Made by a program: the position numbers and the translations under genes. DNA of 64,000 nt. It comes from Williamsia sp. CHRR-6. GTDB taxonomy: Bacteria; Actinomycetota; Actinomycetes; Mycobacteriales; Mycobacteriaceae. Below, piece by piece: positions 1-8,228 of the stretch (its first letter is position 1; the number at the start of each line of letters is the position of its first letter). The stretch spans positions 62,001-126,000 of the forward strand of contig NZ_JAHCSG010000006.1 of NCBI RefSeq assembly GCF_018474015.1, given 5' to 3'. The notes below the pieces were generated by a model. It had not been told where the DNA came from and did not search any database. It saw only the letters and a list, made by a program, of their open reading frames with translations.

Positions 1-505
1 GTTCACCCCCGATGACCAGAAAGCGTTGTCGCGCACGGTCAAGACCTATCCGACCTCCACCGCATATGACCTGGAGAAGGCGCTCACCTCGCTGGGCATC
101 GGCGAGGCGATCGTGACCGTGCTCTCGGAGAAGGGTGCGCCGACCCCGGTGGCGTGGACGGTCATTCGTCCGCCGCGGTCGTTGATGGACACCATCGGCC
201 ACCCGGCGATCACTGCGGCGGCGACCGCGAGCCCGCTGCACCAGAAGTACGGCCAATCCATCGATCGCGAATCGGCCTACGAGAAGTTGAACGCCAAAGT
301 GCTTGCCCCGGAACCGGATCCGGTCGCACCGCCGTCGGCTCCACCGGCACCTGCACCGGCACCCAAGCCGAAGAAGGAAGAGCCGGGGATGGTTCAGGAG
401 GTACTGGGCAACCCTGCGGTCAAGAGCTTTCTGCGCTCAGCCGGCACCGCCCTGGGCCGGGAGATCACGCGGTCGCTGTTCGGGGCGGGGCGACGCAAGC
501 GATGA
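1..505 (+). CDS. HerA-like ATPase (DUF853 family), C-terminal part
   Basis: The reading frame is open from base 2 and has no start in the window, so only about the last 167 residues are present. The piece reads through a conserved C-terminal module (IGEAIVTVLSEKGAPTPVAW...) that I recognise from bacterial HerA-like helicases of the DUF853/YjgR family, then a Pro/Ala/Lys-rich linker and a short C-terminal segment (NPAVKSFLRSAGTALGREI) typical of the same proteins. Those proteins are predicted hexameric P-loop ATPases; the Walker motifs would lie upstream of the window. The stop codon overlaps the start of the next gene by four bases (ATGA), so the two are translationally coupled. A TTG at 26 is an internal codon, not a start. 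Confidence 0.75.
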   Translation, partial: FTPDDQKALSRTVKTYPTSTAYDLEKALTSLGIGEAIVTVLSEKGAPTPVAWTVIRPPRSLMDTIGHPAITAAATASPLHQKYGQSIDRESAYEKLNAKVLAPEPDPVAPPSAPPAPAPAPKPKKEEPGMVQEVLGNPAVKSFLRSAGTALGREITRSLFGAGRRKR

Positions 506-732
506 CGCTCATCCTCCTGTTCCTGTGCGCGATGGTCTTCGCCGCGGTGGTGGCAGGCGTGGTCGTAGTCGCGATCAAAGCGGCTGGCCGCAGCACCTCG
601 AGCCATCCCCGGCCCGGTGTCGCAGTGTTGCCGGGCTGGCACCCCGACCCGCATGACCCCAGGCTGACGCGATGGCATGACGGCACCCGGTGGACAGAGC
701 GCTCCAGGCCGATCGACTCACCGCGCGGCTGA
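502..732 (+). CDS. small DUF2510 membrane protein
   Basis: A 76-residue protein that begins inside the stop codon of the HerA-like gene (ATGA overlap). Residues 3-27 form one hydrophobic membrane segment rich in Val and Ala. The C-terminal half carries the DUF2510 signature (LPGWHPDPHDPRLTRWHDGTRWTE), a short actinobacterial domain with the PGW-PDP and RxWDGxxWT pattern. The role of DUF2510 is not known. The overlap implies co-expression with the ATPase. The longer reading frame over this region starts in the wrong place for the domain. Confidence 0.7.
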   Translation: MTLILLFLCAMVFAAVVAGVVVVAIKAAGRSTSSHPRPGVAVLPGWHPDPHDPRLTRWHDGTRWTERSRPIDSPRG

Positions 733-785
733 GCAACCGCGCCGAGCGGCACACGCAACCATTGGTGACCGCGTCGAGTCGGTGA

Positions 786-1589
786 TCAGTCGCCGAGTTT
801 GCGGTAGAAGCTGCCGACGATCGGGGCGACGATCTTGCGCGGGGTGTACCCGCCGGCCACCGACATCGCCTTTGACAGGACGCCGGGTACAACGCGCATC
901 TTGTTGCGCGCCAACGCATCCAGGCTCAGACGCGCGACCCCGGCACTGTCATCCCACAGGAACCCAGGGACCATCTTGTCGACGATGCTCGCCTCGTCGG
1001 GGGAGGGTTCCTCGGTGCGCACCGGCCCTGGTGCCAGCAACGTCACATGCACGCCGTGGGCGGCGACTTCCCCACGCAGTGATTCGCTGAACGTGTTGAC
1101 GAACGCCTTCGATGCGGCATAGGTTGCGTTGTTGGGGATGGGCATGTTGCCCGCGGCCGACCCGACCATCAGGATGCCACCGGCCCGACGTGACACCATG
1201 CCCGGCAGCACGGCCAGGGTGAGGTCATGCACCGCAGTGGCGTTGAGCCGCAGCTGAGCCCGCTCGTACTCGGGGTCGAGATCGATCAGCGGACCGAAGG
1301 TGGCGATCCCGGCGTTGTTGCACAGGATCGACACCTCGCGGTCGGCTAGTTGCGCACACAACATCTCCAACGCACGGGTGTCGGAGAGGTCGGTGGCGCG
1401 CACCTCGACGGTGATGCCATGCGTGGCGCGCAGCTTCTCTGCGGTCGCCTCGAGGATGTCGCCGCGGCGCGCCACCAGGATCAGGGAGTGGCCGCGTCGG
1501 GCCAGTTCCCAGGCGAGGGCTTCGCCGATACCTGAGGAGGCTCCGGTGACGACAGCGCGAGCGGACGGGGTCGGAAGTGGTACCGGCAT
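786..1589 (-). CDS. short-chain dehydrogenase/reductase (SDR)
   Basis: A 267-residue classical SDR. The Rossmann cofactor motif TGASSGIG is at residues 15-22, NNAG at 91-94, the catalytic Ser at about 144 (MVGS) and the catalytic Tyr-x-x-x-Lys at 157-161 (YAASK). The basic residues after the second beta strand (VARRGD) fit NADP(H) preference. The substrate cannot be read from the sequence; related actinobacterial proteins are annotated as generic oxidoreductases. The gene lies convergent to the DUF2510 gene and 84 bases downstream of the end of fadH, all on the minus strand, but the gap does not prove an operon. Confidence 0.85.
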   Translation of the reverse strand: MPVPLPTPSARAVVTGASSGIGEALAWELARRGHSLILVARRGDILEATAEKLRATHGITVEVRATDLSDTRALEMLCAQLADREVSILCNNAGIATFGPLIDLDPEYERAQLRLNATAVHDLTLAVLPGMVSRRAGGILMVGSAAGNMPIPNNATYAASKAFVNTFSESLRGEVAAHGVHVTLLAPGPVRTEEPSPDEASIVDKMVPGFLWDDSAGVARLSLDALARNKMRVVPGVLSKAMSVAGGYTPRKIVAPIVGSFYRKLGD

Positions 1590-1673
1590 GGGCCCGATCG
1601 TATCGGCCCGGCCGCTGCGTCGATGACCGTGCCCGCAGGTCGGGCACCTCCCGCTGGTGCCGTGCGCGCGGCG

Positions 1674-3713
1674 TCAGAGTCCGGCGGCCACCTCGGTGCC
1701 CTGGCGGATCGCCCGCTTGGCGTCGAGTTCGGAGGCCACGTCGGCGCCGCCGATAACCGTGACCTGCACGCCGGCGGTGGTCAGCGGCGCGACGAGGTCG
1801 CGCACCGACTCTTGTCCGGCGCACACCACCACCGAGTCGACCGCCAGCACTCGAGCCGGGGTGTCGGAGTCAGGAAAGCTCAGGTGCAGACCTTCGTCAT
1901 CGATGCGGTCGTAGCGAGCTCCCGAGATCTGTTCCACACCTTTCATCTTCACCCCGGCACGATGGATCCAGCCGGTGGTCTTTCCCAGTCCGCGTCCTTG
2001 GCCACCGGCCTTGCGCTGCACCAGGTAGACGGTGCGGGCCGCCGGTGCCGGTCGTGGTGTGGTGACGAAGCCGGGAACGGTGAGGTCTTCGGACACCCCC
2101 CACTCCTGCTCCCACTCCTTGAGGTCGAGAGTGGGCGAGTCCTCGACGGTCAGGAACTCGGTCACGTCGAATCCGATGCCACCCGCGCCGATCACCGCCA
2201 CCCGCGCGCCCACCTCCCGATGGCCCAGCACCGCATCGGCGTAGGTGAGCACCGAAGGATGGTCGATGCCGGGGATGTCGGGGATACGCGGGGTGACGCC
2301 GGTGGCGACGATGACCTCGTCGAATGCTGCGGCGATCAGGTTCTCGGCGGTGGCGCGGGTGGACAGGTGGACCGTCACGCCGCGGACCTCGAGCTGCCGG
2401 GTGAAGTAGCGGATGGTCTCGGCGAACTCCTCTTTGCCGGGGATGCGGGCAGCGATCGCGAACTGGCCGCCGATCGCGGCACCTGCCTCGAACAGCTCCA
2501 CCCGATGCCCGCGTTCAGCGGCCGACACCGCCGCGGCGAGCCCGGCTGGACCTGCCCCGATGACCGCGACCCGGCGGGCAATCCGGGTGGGGGACAACAC
2601 CAGAGTGGTCTCACGACCTGCACGCGGGTTCAGCAGACACGACACCTTCTTGCCGACGAATGCGTGGTCCAGGCAGGCCTGGTTGCACCCGATGCAGGTG
2701 TTGATCTCGTCGGCGCGGCCGTGCTGGGCTTTGACGGGCAGTTCGGGATCGGCCAGCAGCGGGCGGGCCATGGAGATGGCGTCGACCCGCCCGCGGCGCA
2801 AGATCTCCTCGGCGACATCGGGAGCGTTGATCCGGTTGGAGGCGATCAGTGGGATGTCCACCTCGTCGCGCAGGCGCTCGGTGAACTTCACGAACGCAGC
2901 GCGCGGCACCGAGGTGGCGATGGTGGGCACGGTGGCTTCATGCCACCCGATGTCGGTGTTGATCGCGGTCACCCCGTGCGCCTGCAGAGCGCGTGCGAGG
3001 CCTGCGATCTCATCCCAGGTCTGACCGCCCTTGACCAGGTCGGCAATCGACTGGCGCACGATGATCGGGTAGTCGGGCCCCACCGCCGCGCGGATGGCGT
3101 CGATGATCTCGAGGACGATGCGCTGGCGGTTCTCCGTTGATCCGCCCCACCGGTCGGTGCGTTGGTTGGTGCGGGGACACAGGAAGGTGTTGAGCAGGTA
3201 GCCCTCACCGGCCATCACCTCCACCGCGTCGTAACCGGCGCGGCGCGCCAGTTCAGCGCTGCGTCCATAGCTGCGCACGATGTGGCGAATCATGAAGTCG
3301 TTCAGCTTGATCGGCTGAAACGGGTGAATCGGTGATTTGTCCCAGGAGACGTTGAACTTGAACGGGGTGTAGCCGTAGCGGCCGGCGTGCAGGATCTGCA
3401 TGGCGATCAGGCCGCCCTCGGCGTGTACCGCGCGGGTGACGCGACGGTGTCGCCACGCGTCGAGGCGATTGGTCATCTTGGCGCCGAACGGCAACAGCAA
3501 CCCGGTCCGCGACGGCGCGATCCCGCCGGTGATCATCAGCCCGGCGCCGCCGCGAGCACGCATGGCGAAATAGGCGGCCAGACGCCCGGTATCCCAGAAT
3601 CGCTCTTCGAGTCCGGTGTGCATCGAGCCCATGACGATGCGGTTGCGCAGGGTGATCGGTCCCAGGTGCAACGGTTCGAACAACTCCGGGTGGTGGCCGG
3701 TCGGTTCGGTCAT
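1674..3713 (-). CDS. fadH: NADPH-dependent 2,4-dienoyl-CoA reductase
   Basis: The 679-residue protein has the full architecture of bacterial 2,4-dienoyl-CoA reductase: an N-terminal FMN-binding TIM barrel of the old yellow enzyme type, a 4Fe-4S cluster loop with the pattern C-x2-C-x3-C-x11-C around residues 338-355 (CIGCNQAC...CLL), then a C-terminal FAD/NADPH unit with GxGxxG motifs (AVIGAGPAGLAAA and AVIGAGGIG). EGYLLNTF holds the position of the active-site Tyr. The enzyme reduces 2,4-dienoyl-CoA during beta-oxidation of unsaturated fatty acids. It starts 4 bases inside the preceding padR gene, so its expression is probably set by that regulator. Sequence-related flavin oxidoreductases act on other enones, so the exact substrate is inferred. 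Confidence 0.85.
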   Translation of the reverse strand: MTEPTGHHPELFEPLHLGPITLRNRIVMGSMHTGLEERFWDTGRLAAYFAMRARGGAGLMITGGIAPSRTGLLLPFGAKMTNRLDAWRHRRVTRAVHAEGGLIAMQILHAGRYGYTPFKFNVSWDKSPIHPFQPIKLNDFMIRHIVRSYGRSAELARRAGYDAVEVMAGEGYLLNTFLCPRTNQRTDRWGGSTENRQRIVLEIIDAIRAAVGPDYPIIVRQSIADLVKGGQTWDEIAGLARALQAHGVTAINTDIGWHEATVPTIATSVPRAAFVKFTERLRDEVDIPLIASNRINAPDVAEEILRRGRVDAISMARPLLADPELPVKAQHGRADEINTCIGCNQACLDHAFVGKKVSCLLNPRAGRETTLVLSPTRIARRVAVIGAGPAGLAAAVSAAERGHRVELFEAGAAIGGQFAIAARIPGKEEFAETIRYFTRQLEVRGVTVHLSTRATAENLIAAAFDEVIVATGVTPRIPDIPGIDHPSVLTYADAVLGHREVGARVAVIGAGGIGFDVTEFLTVEDSPTLDLKEWEQEWGVSEDLTVPGFVTTPRPAPAARTVYLVQRKAGGQGRGLGKTTGWIHRAGVKMKGVEQISGARYDRIDDEGLHLSFPDSDTPARVLAVDSVVVCAGQESVRDLVAPLTTAGVQVTVIGGADVASELDAKRAIRQGTEVAAGL

Positions 3714-4291
3714 GAGGATGCCCTTTCGGTGGGGGTGGTCGAGAACTGTTGGTCACGTTCGGATTCCAACGCGACGGTCACCTCGTCGAGCCAGTCGACG
3801 AAGGCCTGCTCGGTGCGGATGCCCCCGCTCAGCACCAGGTACTGGTGCAATCGCCGACCGGAATCAGGCGGTCCGCCGGGGTGGTCGCGCTCGGCGAAGC
3901 TGCGGTAGAGGCGTAGCTGTTCGGCGTGCAGGTCGCGGTGTCGACGGATCTCGGTGATCAGATCCCCGAGGTCACCGTGGCGGGCGGCGCGCAGCTTCAC
4001 CGACAGTTCGTCACGTAGCCGGGGGATGGGTGCGGGCTGTGACACCCAGTCCCGCAACGCGTCTCGGCCGCGCTCGGAGAGGGTGTAGACCTTCTTGTCC
4101 GGGCGGGAATCCTGAGTGATGGCCTCGAACTCGACGAGACCGTCGTCATGCAGCTTCTTGAGTGTGCGATAGATCTGCTGGTGGGTGGCCGACCAGAAGT
4201 AGCCGATGGACCGATCGAATTGTCGACCGATCTCGTAGCCGGTGCCGGGCCGTTCGGCCAGCGACACCAAGATCGCGTGCTCGAGGGCCAT
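3710..4291 (-). CDS. PadR-family transcriptional regulator
   Basis: A 193-residue two-domain PadR protein. The winged helix spans about residues 1-80 (MALEHAILVSLAERPGTGYE... with HQQIYRTLKKLHDDGLV as recognition region), followed by a helical C-terminal dimerisation domain. I take the ATG at 4291, which gives the family's usual MALEHAIL start, rather than a start 21 bases further up. A TATTAC -10 box at 4302-4307 (minus strand) places transcription only a few bases before this ATG. The gene overlaps fadH by 4 bases, so the pair is an operon and the regulator most likely controls itself and fadH. A short inverted repeat at 4317-4335 is the candidate operator. Confidence 0.85.
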   Translation of the reverse strand: MALEHAILVSLAERPGTGYEIGRQFDRSIGYFWSATHQQIYRTLKKLHDDGLVEFEAITQDSRPDKKVYTLSERGRDALRDWVSQPAPIPRLRDELSVKLRAARHGDLGDLITEIRRHRDLHAEQLRLYRSFAERDHPGGPPDSGRRLHQYLVLSGGIRTEQAFVDWLDEVTVALESERDQQFSTTPTERASS

Positions 4292-4316
4292 GGTGATGAC
4301 GGTAATACGCAATCAC

Positions 4317-4335
4317 GCACTGTGCAACAAAGTGC
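4317..4335. promoter_or_regulatory. candidate PadR operator
   Basis: A short inverted repeat, GCACT - 9 bases - AGTGC, lies about 25-45 bases upstream of the padR start, at the expected -35 position ahead of the TATTAC -10 box. PadR proteins usually autoregulate from such sites. The arms are only 5 bases, so this is a weak call based on position. Confidence 0.3.
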
Positions 4336-4422
4336 ATACGACGGATCGACACGTTCACGCGTGCGGATCTACGTGGAGTACTCGACGGGCTGCCGAATTC
4401 CAGCGCACTGTTTCCCGACGTT

Positions 4423-4660
4423 CTCCCGACGGCGACGACCGTGATGCCGTCCGGTCAGCACTCGGTGGCCCGGCCGGTCGAATTCGATGCGAACTGGGAC
4501 AAGCTGCGCCGCAAGGGTGTGTGGGACGTGCCGTCGAACATCCTCATCACCGGACCGATGGGCACCGTCGACCTCGATTTCAACCAACGCAGTCCTGCCT
4601 GGACCTCTGATGACGGTGCAACTGCAGGTGTCGGCAACCACGGTGACGCTGCGCGTGTGA
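4423..4660 (+). pseudogene. frameshifted remnant of a DUF1707-type protein
   Basis: Three reading frames hold consecutive fragments of one protein type. Frame one (from about 4428) reads DGDDRDAVRSAL, resembling the DUF1707 signature SDADREAVVEAL. Frame two (about 4470-4600) reads PVEFDANWDKLRRKGVWDVPS...GPMGTVDLDFNQ, resembling the conserved segment that follows DUF1707 in actinobacterial membrane-stress proteins. Frame three (about 4595-4660) reads NAVLPGPLMTVQLQVSATTVTLRV and stops at 4658-4660. The middle of the DUF1707 domain is missing. No start or ribosome site is convincing. I infer a decayed gene; sequencing errors could explain the frameshifts but not the deletion. Confidence 0.45.
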
Positions 4661-4664
4661 TGAA

Positions 4665-5288
4665 TCACCGTGTGACCGATCGCGCCGGAAGGTGGTTGGG
4701 CAGCCACGTGATCAGCCACGTGAGGGCGAGGATCATCGCTGCGACACCGGTGCCCGCGATCGCCACCCCCAGATACCCGTGGCTGCTCGGGTTCAGGAAT
4801 GGATAGGGATACCAGTCCACGATCGGGCCACGGATCAGGCTGTAGGCGACATAGGCCAGCGGATAGGCCAACCACCACAGTGCATTCGGCAGCCGAGGTG
4901 GCGAGGCGGGTGGGTCGAGTAACCAGTCGACGACCATCACCACCGGCATCACGTAGTGCAGCATCACGTTGTCCCACGGCACCGTGGTGAAGGTCGCGTT
5001 CTCGATACCCGCGAGCAGGGTGGCGAACACGATGCCGGTGGTGGCCAGATACGTGGTCGCCGCACCGCGTAGCTGGGGCAGCCACGTGGTGTTCGACGGC
5101 GCTGCCGCCGTGATCAGCAGGGTCGCGCCACCCAGGATGTTGCTCTGGATGGTGAAGTAGCTCAGGAAATTTCCGGCGTCGAAGGTGCCCCGGTGCACCA
5201 ACACGACCACCTCGGTGATGACCGCGGCCGGACCCGCCAGCCCGGCGAGCAGCCGGAACCCGATCAGCCACGTTGTGCGCGCCCGCAT
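4665..5288 (-). CDS. Pr6Pr-family membrane protein
   Basis: A protein of about 207 residues with six predicted membrane helices and the features of the Pr6Pr/FAR-17a-AIG1-like family: NFLSYFTIQSNIL after the second helix, a central HYVMPVVMVVDWLL, and YPYPFLNP before the last helix. The family has no firm bacterial function; eukaryotic relatives are threonine hydrolases acting on lipid esters. I chose the ATG at 5288 because the hydrophobic core begins right after it; an in-frame start at 5336 would add 16 residues. It ends 4 bases from the decayed DUF1707 remnant, in convergent orientation. Confidence 0.75.
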   Translation of the reverse strand: MRARTTWLIGFRLLAGLAGPAAVITEVVVLVHRGTFDAGNFLSYFTIQSNILGGATLLITAAAPSNTTWLPQLRGAATTYLATTGIVFATLLAGIENATFTTVPWDNVMLHYVMPVVMVVDWLLDPPASPPRLPNALWWLAYPLAYVAYSLIRGPIVDWYPYPFLNPSSHGYLGVAIAGTGVAAMILALTWLITWLPNHLPARSVTR

Positions 5289-5354
5289 GGCGAGACTGTA
5301 GTTCAGATCCACTGTGCGATCGCGTGATACGGGCAAAACGAGCAGCCGGACGGG

Positions 5355-5428
5355 TGCCCCCGGCAGGACTCGAACCTGCGACCTAGGGATTAGAAGGCCC
5401 TTGCTCTATCCACCTGAGCTACGGAGGC
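5355..5428 (-). tRNA. tRNA-Arg (anticodon UCU)
   Basis: The minus strand folds into a full cloverleaf of 74 bases: acceptor GCCTCCG paired with CGGGGGC plus A discriminator, D arm AGCTCAGGTGGATAGAGC, anticodon loop CTTCTAA giving UCU, and the T arm GCAGGTTCGAGTCCTGC. The anticodon stem has one C-U mismatch next to the loop. CCA is not encoded. It reads AGA codons, which are rare in this GC-rich genome. Confidence 0.95.
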
Positions 5429-5709
5429 GTACGCGCCACGTGACGCGGCCGATCATATCTCGGCGCTCGAACGCCCGGGATCGGTGGCGCGGCGATGGTC
5501 GGCCAGGAGTAGGTGTTTGCGAGCGTGAATCTGAGAAACGTGATTGTCACTTCAATACGGTTTCACGAAATGATGATTCAAAATAGTGGATGAGTCGTAC
5601 AGTGCGGACGTCGGACTCGTGCTGGTCACCTCGGTGGTCGTTGCCCGATTCGGCCTCCCTTTCGCAGCACTGACCGCGTCCGCTTCGGGGGCGCAGACGA
5701 GGACCATCG

Positions 5710-6249
5710 ATGAACAAGAAGACCAAAGGTGTGTCGGCCGCTGCGGCGGCGTCGGCTCTCCTGCTGGGTGGCGCCGGCTCACTGGCCTACTGGAGCGATC
5801 AGGAAACTGTGTCCGGCGCGAACATCACCTCCGGCGCGTTGAGTCTGCAGCCCGCCGGTGCCGGTACGTGGAAAGACGGCACCGGGGCGACCATCGACAC
5901 GACGACCTTCAAGATCGTGCCCGGGGACACGCTCACCTACACCGCCACCTACACCGTCGAGGCCGCAGGCAACAACCTGCAGGCGAACCTCACCGCCGAC
6001 ACGACATCGATCACCGGAACGCTCGTGGGCAAGGTGACCACCACCGTGACCGCCACCATCCGAGGCACCACCACTGTGGGTACCACCGCCGTCCCGATCA
6101 CCGGCGCCAACAATGGCGACCAGATCGCTGTCTCGGTGGCCATCGATTTCCCGTTCGGGACCGTCGTCGACAACACCAGCCAGAAGAGCACCCTCGATCT
6201 CACCGGGCTGAAGGTGTCGCTGGTCCAGATCGACAACCCGGGCGCCTGA
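5710..6249 (+). CDS. SipW-type exported protein (RER_14450-like family)
   Basis: A 179-residue secreted protein. The N terminus has a Lys-rich start, an Ala/Leu-rich core (residues 8-22) and then AGSLAYWSDQETVSGANITSG, the hallmark of SipW/TasA-type alternate signal peptides, in which the conserved [FYW]-x-D and an SG-x-L segment follow the hydrophobic core. The mature part is a Thr/Ala/Gly-rich, beta-strand-predicted domain with almost no charged or Cys residues, as in TasA and camelysin-like fibre or surface proteins. GAGGA sits 6 bases before the ATG. It is the first gene of a five-gene operon and lies 7 bases before a signal peptidase. Function as a surface or matrix protein is inferred from this. 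Confidence 0.8.
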   Translation: MNKKTKGVSAAAAASALLLGGAGSLAYWSDQETVSGANITSGALSLQPAGAGTWKDGTGATIDTTTFKIVPGDTLTYTATYTVEAAGNNLQANLTADTTSITGTLVGKVTTTVTATIRGTTTVGTTAVPITGANNGDQIAVSVAIDFPFGTVVDNTSQKSTLDLTGLKVSLVQIDNPGA

Positions 6250-6256
6250 TCCGGCG

Positions 6257-7087
6257 GTGTCCGACCGTCGACGCCGCGCCGATCGCGTCGGGGTCGCCAC
6301 CGACCCCGAGGCGACTGCGGTCCTTCCCCGTATCCGCGACGAGGGTGAGGTGGATCCTGCTCATCTGCTGCGTGATCGGGTGCGCACCCCGGCTTCACCT
6401 CGGGTGACCAGCCAGAGGTCCGGGTCTCACACCTGGGCCATCAGCCCGCTCCACGCGGACACGGCAACACCTGATTCGCTCGATCCCACCGCACCCGAGC
6501 CGCTGCTCCCCGCTTCGGCCGACCCCGCTCGGGATCGACGGAGATGGCGCAGATTCGCCTTCGACGCAACGGTTGTCGTGGTGATCGTGGCCGTGTTCGG
6601 TGTCCTGCTCGTCGGGGTCGTGATCCCCAGGGTCGCCGGCGCCACGCCCTACACCATCACGACGGGCTCGATGACCGGCACCTATGACCCTGGTTCGTTG
6701 GTCGTCGTGCGACCTACGGCGACGTCGAAGCTGCGACCAGGACAGGTGGTCACCTACCAACTGCGCTCGGGACGTGCTGCCGTGGTCACCCATCGGATCG
6801 TCTCGACCTACGCAGACGGTGCCGGCCGGCTGCGATTCATCACCAAAGGCGATGCCAACCCCACTCCTGATCCTGATCCGGTTCTCCCCGAACAGATCCG
6901 AGGTGTGGTGTGGTACTCGGTGCCCTACCTCGGGCGGGTGAACGCCATGCTGACCGGAACGGTCCGCACGGTGGTCATCGGGCTGGTGGTGGCGACGCTG
7001 TTCACCTACGCCGGCGCGATGATCATCAGTGGCGTACGAGACGACCGACGAGCCAAGGCATCTGCCGCCGCCGTCTCGAGGCCATGA
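6257..7087 (+). CDS. signal peptidase I, ER/SipW type
   Basis: A 276-residue membrane protease of family S26B. A long Pro/Arg-rich cytosolic N terminus (residues 1-100) precedes one membrane helix (about 103-123). The catalytic Ser is in TTGSMTG (Ser138) and the general base is His179 (VVTHRIV) in place of the Lys of ordinary bacterial leader peptidases, which is the ER/archaeal/SipW arrangement; KGDAN near residue 197 supplies the conserved Asp. A second helix (about 232-256) ends the protein. It starts with GTG 7 bases after the first exported protein and overlaps the next gene by 4 bases, so the neighbouring SipW-type proteins are the likely substrates. Confidence 0.85.
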   Translation: MSDRRRRADRVGVATDPEATAVLPRIRDEGEVDPAHLLRDRVRTPASPRVTSQRSGSHTWAISPLHADTATPDSLDPTAPEPLLPASADPARDRRRWRRFAFDATVVVVIVAVFGVLLVGVVIPRVAGATPYTITTGSMTGTYDPGSLVVVRPTATSKLRPGQVVTYQLRSGRAAVVTHRIVSTYADGAGRLRFITKGDANPTPDPDPVLPEQIRGVVWYSVPYLGRVNAMLTGTVRTVVIGLVVATLFTYAGAMIISGVRDDRRAKASAAAVSRP

Positions 7088-7641
7088 CGACAACAACTCG
7101 CCTACCTCGGATGTCGCGACGGGCTTGGGCGGTGGTGATCGCGACCGCTGGTGTGGTCATGCTGCTGGCAACACTGGCGACCCGCGAGACGATGGCGTCG
7201 TGGTCACGTACCCAGACGACCACCGGGGCCACCATCACCTCGGGCATCCTGCGGCTCACCGCCAACGGATCCGACACGGTCGATCTGGCCGCGCTCGGCG
7301 GATCCCAACTGCGGCCAGGGGCCATCCGAACACGATCGTTGACCCTGGCCAACGCGGGCGATGCCCGGCTGGCATGGAAACTCACCTCGGCCACCGCATC
7401 ATCGCCGAATCTGACGTTGTCGGCCTCGGCGTTGTCCGGAGGGGCCGGCCAGGGCGCATCAGACTGTGACGGGTCGTCGGCGGCCACCCTGCCAGGCACT
7501 GCGCTCACCACGGCCTCGCCCGCCCGGACGCTCACCAAAGGGGCTTCGACCCTGGTGTGTCTGCGCGCGACGATCTCGGCCGCAGCCACCTCCGGTGCCA
7601 CCTACACCGCCACCTTCACCTTCGGTGGAGTGCAGACATGA
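7084..7641 (+). CDS. exported protein with SipW-type signal
   Basis: A 185-residue protein starting in an ATGA overlap with the signal peptidase gene. Arg-rich N terminus, hydrophobic core at about residues 15-32, then TMASWSRTQTTTGATITSGIL, which matches the alternate signal layout of the other two exported proteins here. The mature domain is Thr/Ser/Ala-rich with predicted beta strands and two Cys (DCDG and LVCLR) that could form a disulfide outside the cell. A much longer reading frame upstream overlaps the peptidase gene and is not used. No known enzyme motif is visible. Confidence 0.75.
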   Translation: MTTTTRLPRMSRRAWAVVIATAGVVMLLATLATRETMASWSRTQTTTGATITSGILRLTANGSDTVDLAALGGSQLRPGAIRTRSLTLANAGDARLAWKLTSATASSPNLTLSASALSGGAGQGASDCDGSSAATLPGTALTTASPARTLTKGASTLVCLRATISAAATSGATYTATFTFGGVQT

Positions 7642-8228
7642 AGACGTGGCGCCACCGCCCGTGGGTGCGGCTGCGTGCAGTGTTCGCCGCCGGGTTGATG
7701 CTCGGAGTCGGATCCGTGGGCACCCTGGCCTACTGGTCCGACGACACCAGTGCCAGCGCCACTTTCACCATCGGCTCAGTCGACCTCACCGTCGACGGAC
7801 AGCGCGCCGCCACCTTCTCCGGGCTGACGCTGACCAACATCGCACCCGGCCAGAGCCGCGCAGCGGTGTTCACCGTCGCCAACGCCGGGGCATTCAACCT
7901 CACCTACACCGCCACGCTGCGCTTCGACTCCGCCGACCTCACGGGGGCGGCCGGGCTGATCTACTTCTCCAAGTTCGCACTGTTCCCCGGGGGAACCGCC
8001 ACCAACGCCAACGGGGTCGGCACCTGCACGGGTACGCAGCTGCAGAGCATCGGTCCCACCGGTGCCGCCCAGGTGAACTACCCCTGGATCGTCACCGCCC
8101 GGCCGCTGGCGGTCGGGCAGAGTGAATCATTCTGTGTGGTCTACAGCGCTGACCTCGGACTGCGGGATCTCGACCAGAGCAAGAGCTTCTTCGCCGACAT
8201 GACCTTCACCGGAACCGAGGCCGCGTGA
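7638..8228 (+). CDS. exported protein with SipW-type signal
   Basis: A 196-residue protein, again begun in an ATGA overlap. The signal is clear: RLRAVFAAGLMLGVGSVGTLAYWSDDTSASATFTIGSVDLTV, with the YWSDD block directly after the hydrophobic core. The mature part has a TasA-like start (NIAPGQSRAAVFTVANAGAFNLTYTATL) and two Cys (GTCTG, SFCVV). The similarity of this leading beta-sandwich to TasA/camelysin proteins is by pattern only. The order exported - peptidase - exported - exported - peptidase fusion suggests that all five products act together on the cell surface. Confidence 0.78.
   Translation: MKTWRHRPWVRLRAVFAAGLMLGVGSVGTLAYWSDDTSASATFTIGSVDLTVDGQRAATFSGLTLTNIAPGQSRAAVFTVANAGAFNLTYTATLRFDSADLTGAAGLIYFSKFALFPGGTATNANGVGTCTGTQLQSIGPTGAAQVNYPWIVTARPLAVGQSESFCVVYSADLGLRDLDQSKSFFADMTFTGTEAA

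Noticed and set aside
1623-3140. 505-codon plus-strand frame opposite fadH
   Set aside because: Antisense shadow of a gene with all FadH motifs; the translation has no motif.
5544-5572. TTGTCA and GAAATG, 17 bases apart, as promoter of the surface operon
   Set aside because: The -10 match is poor; the A/T-rich stretch 5530-5590 probably holds the promoter but I cannot place it.
6910-7083. In-frame extension of the second exported protein upstream of 7084
   Set aside because: It overlaps the signal peptidase gene; the ATGA overlap at 7084 gives a proper SipW-type signal.
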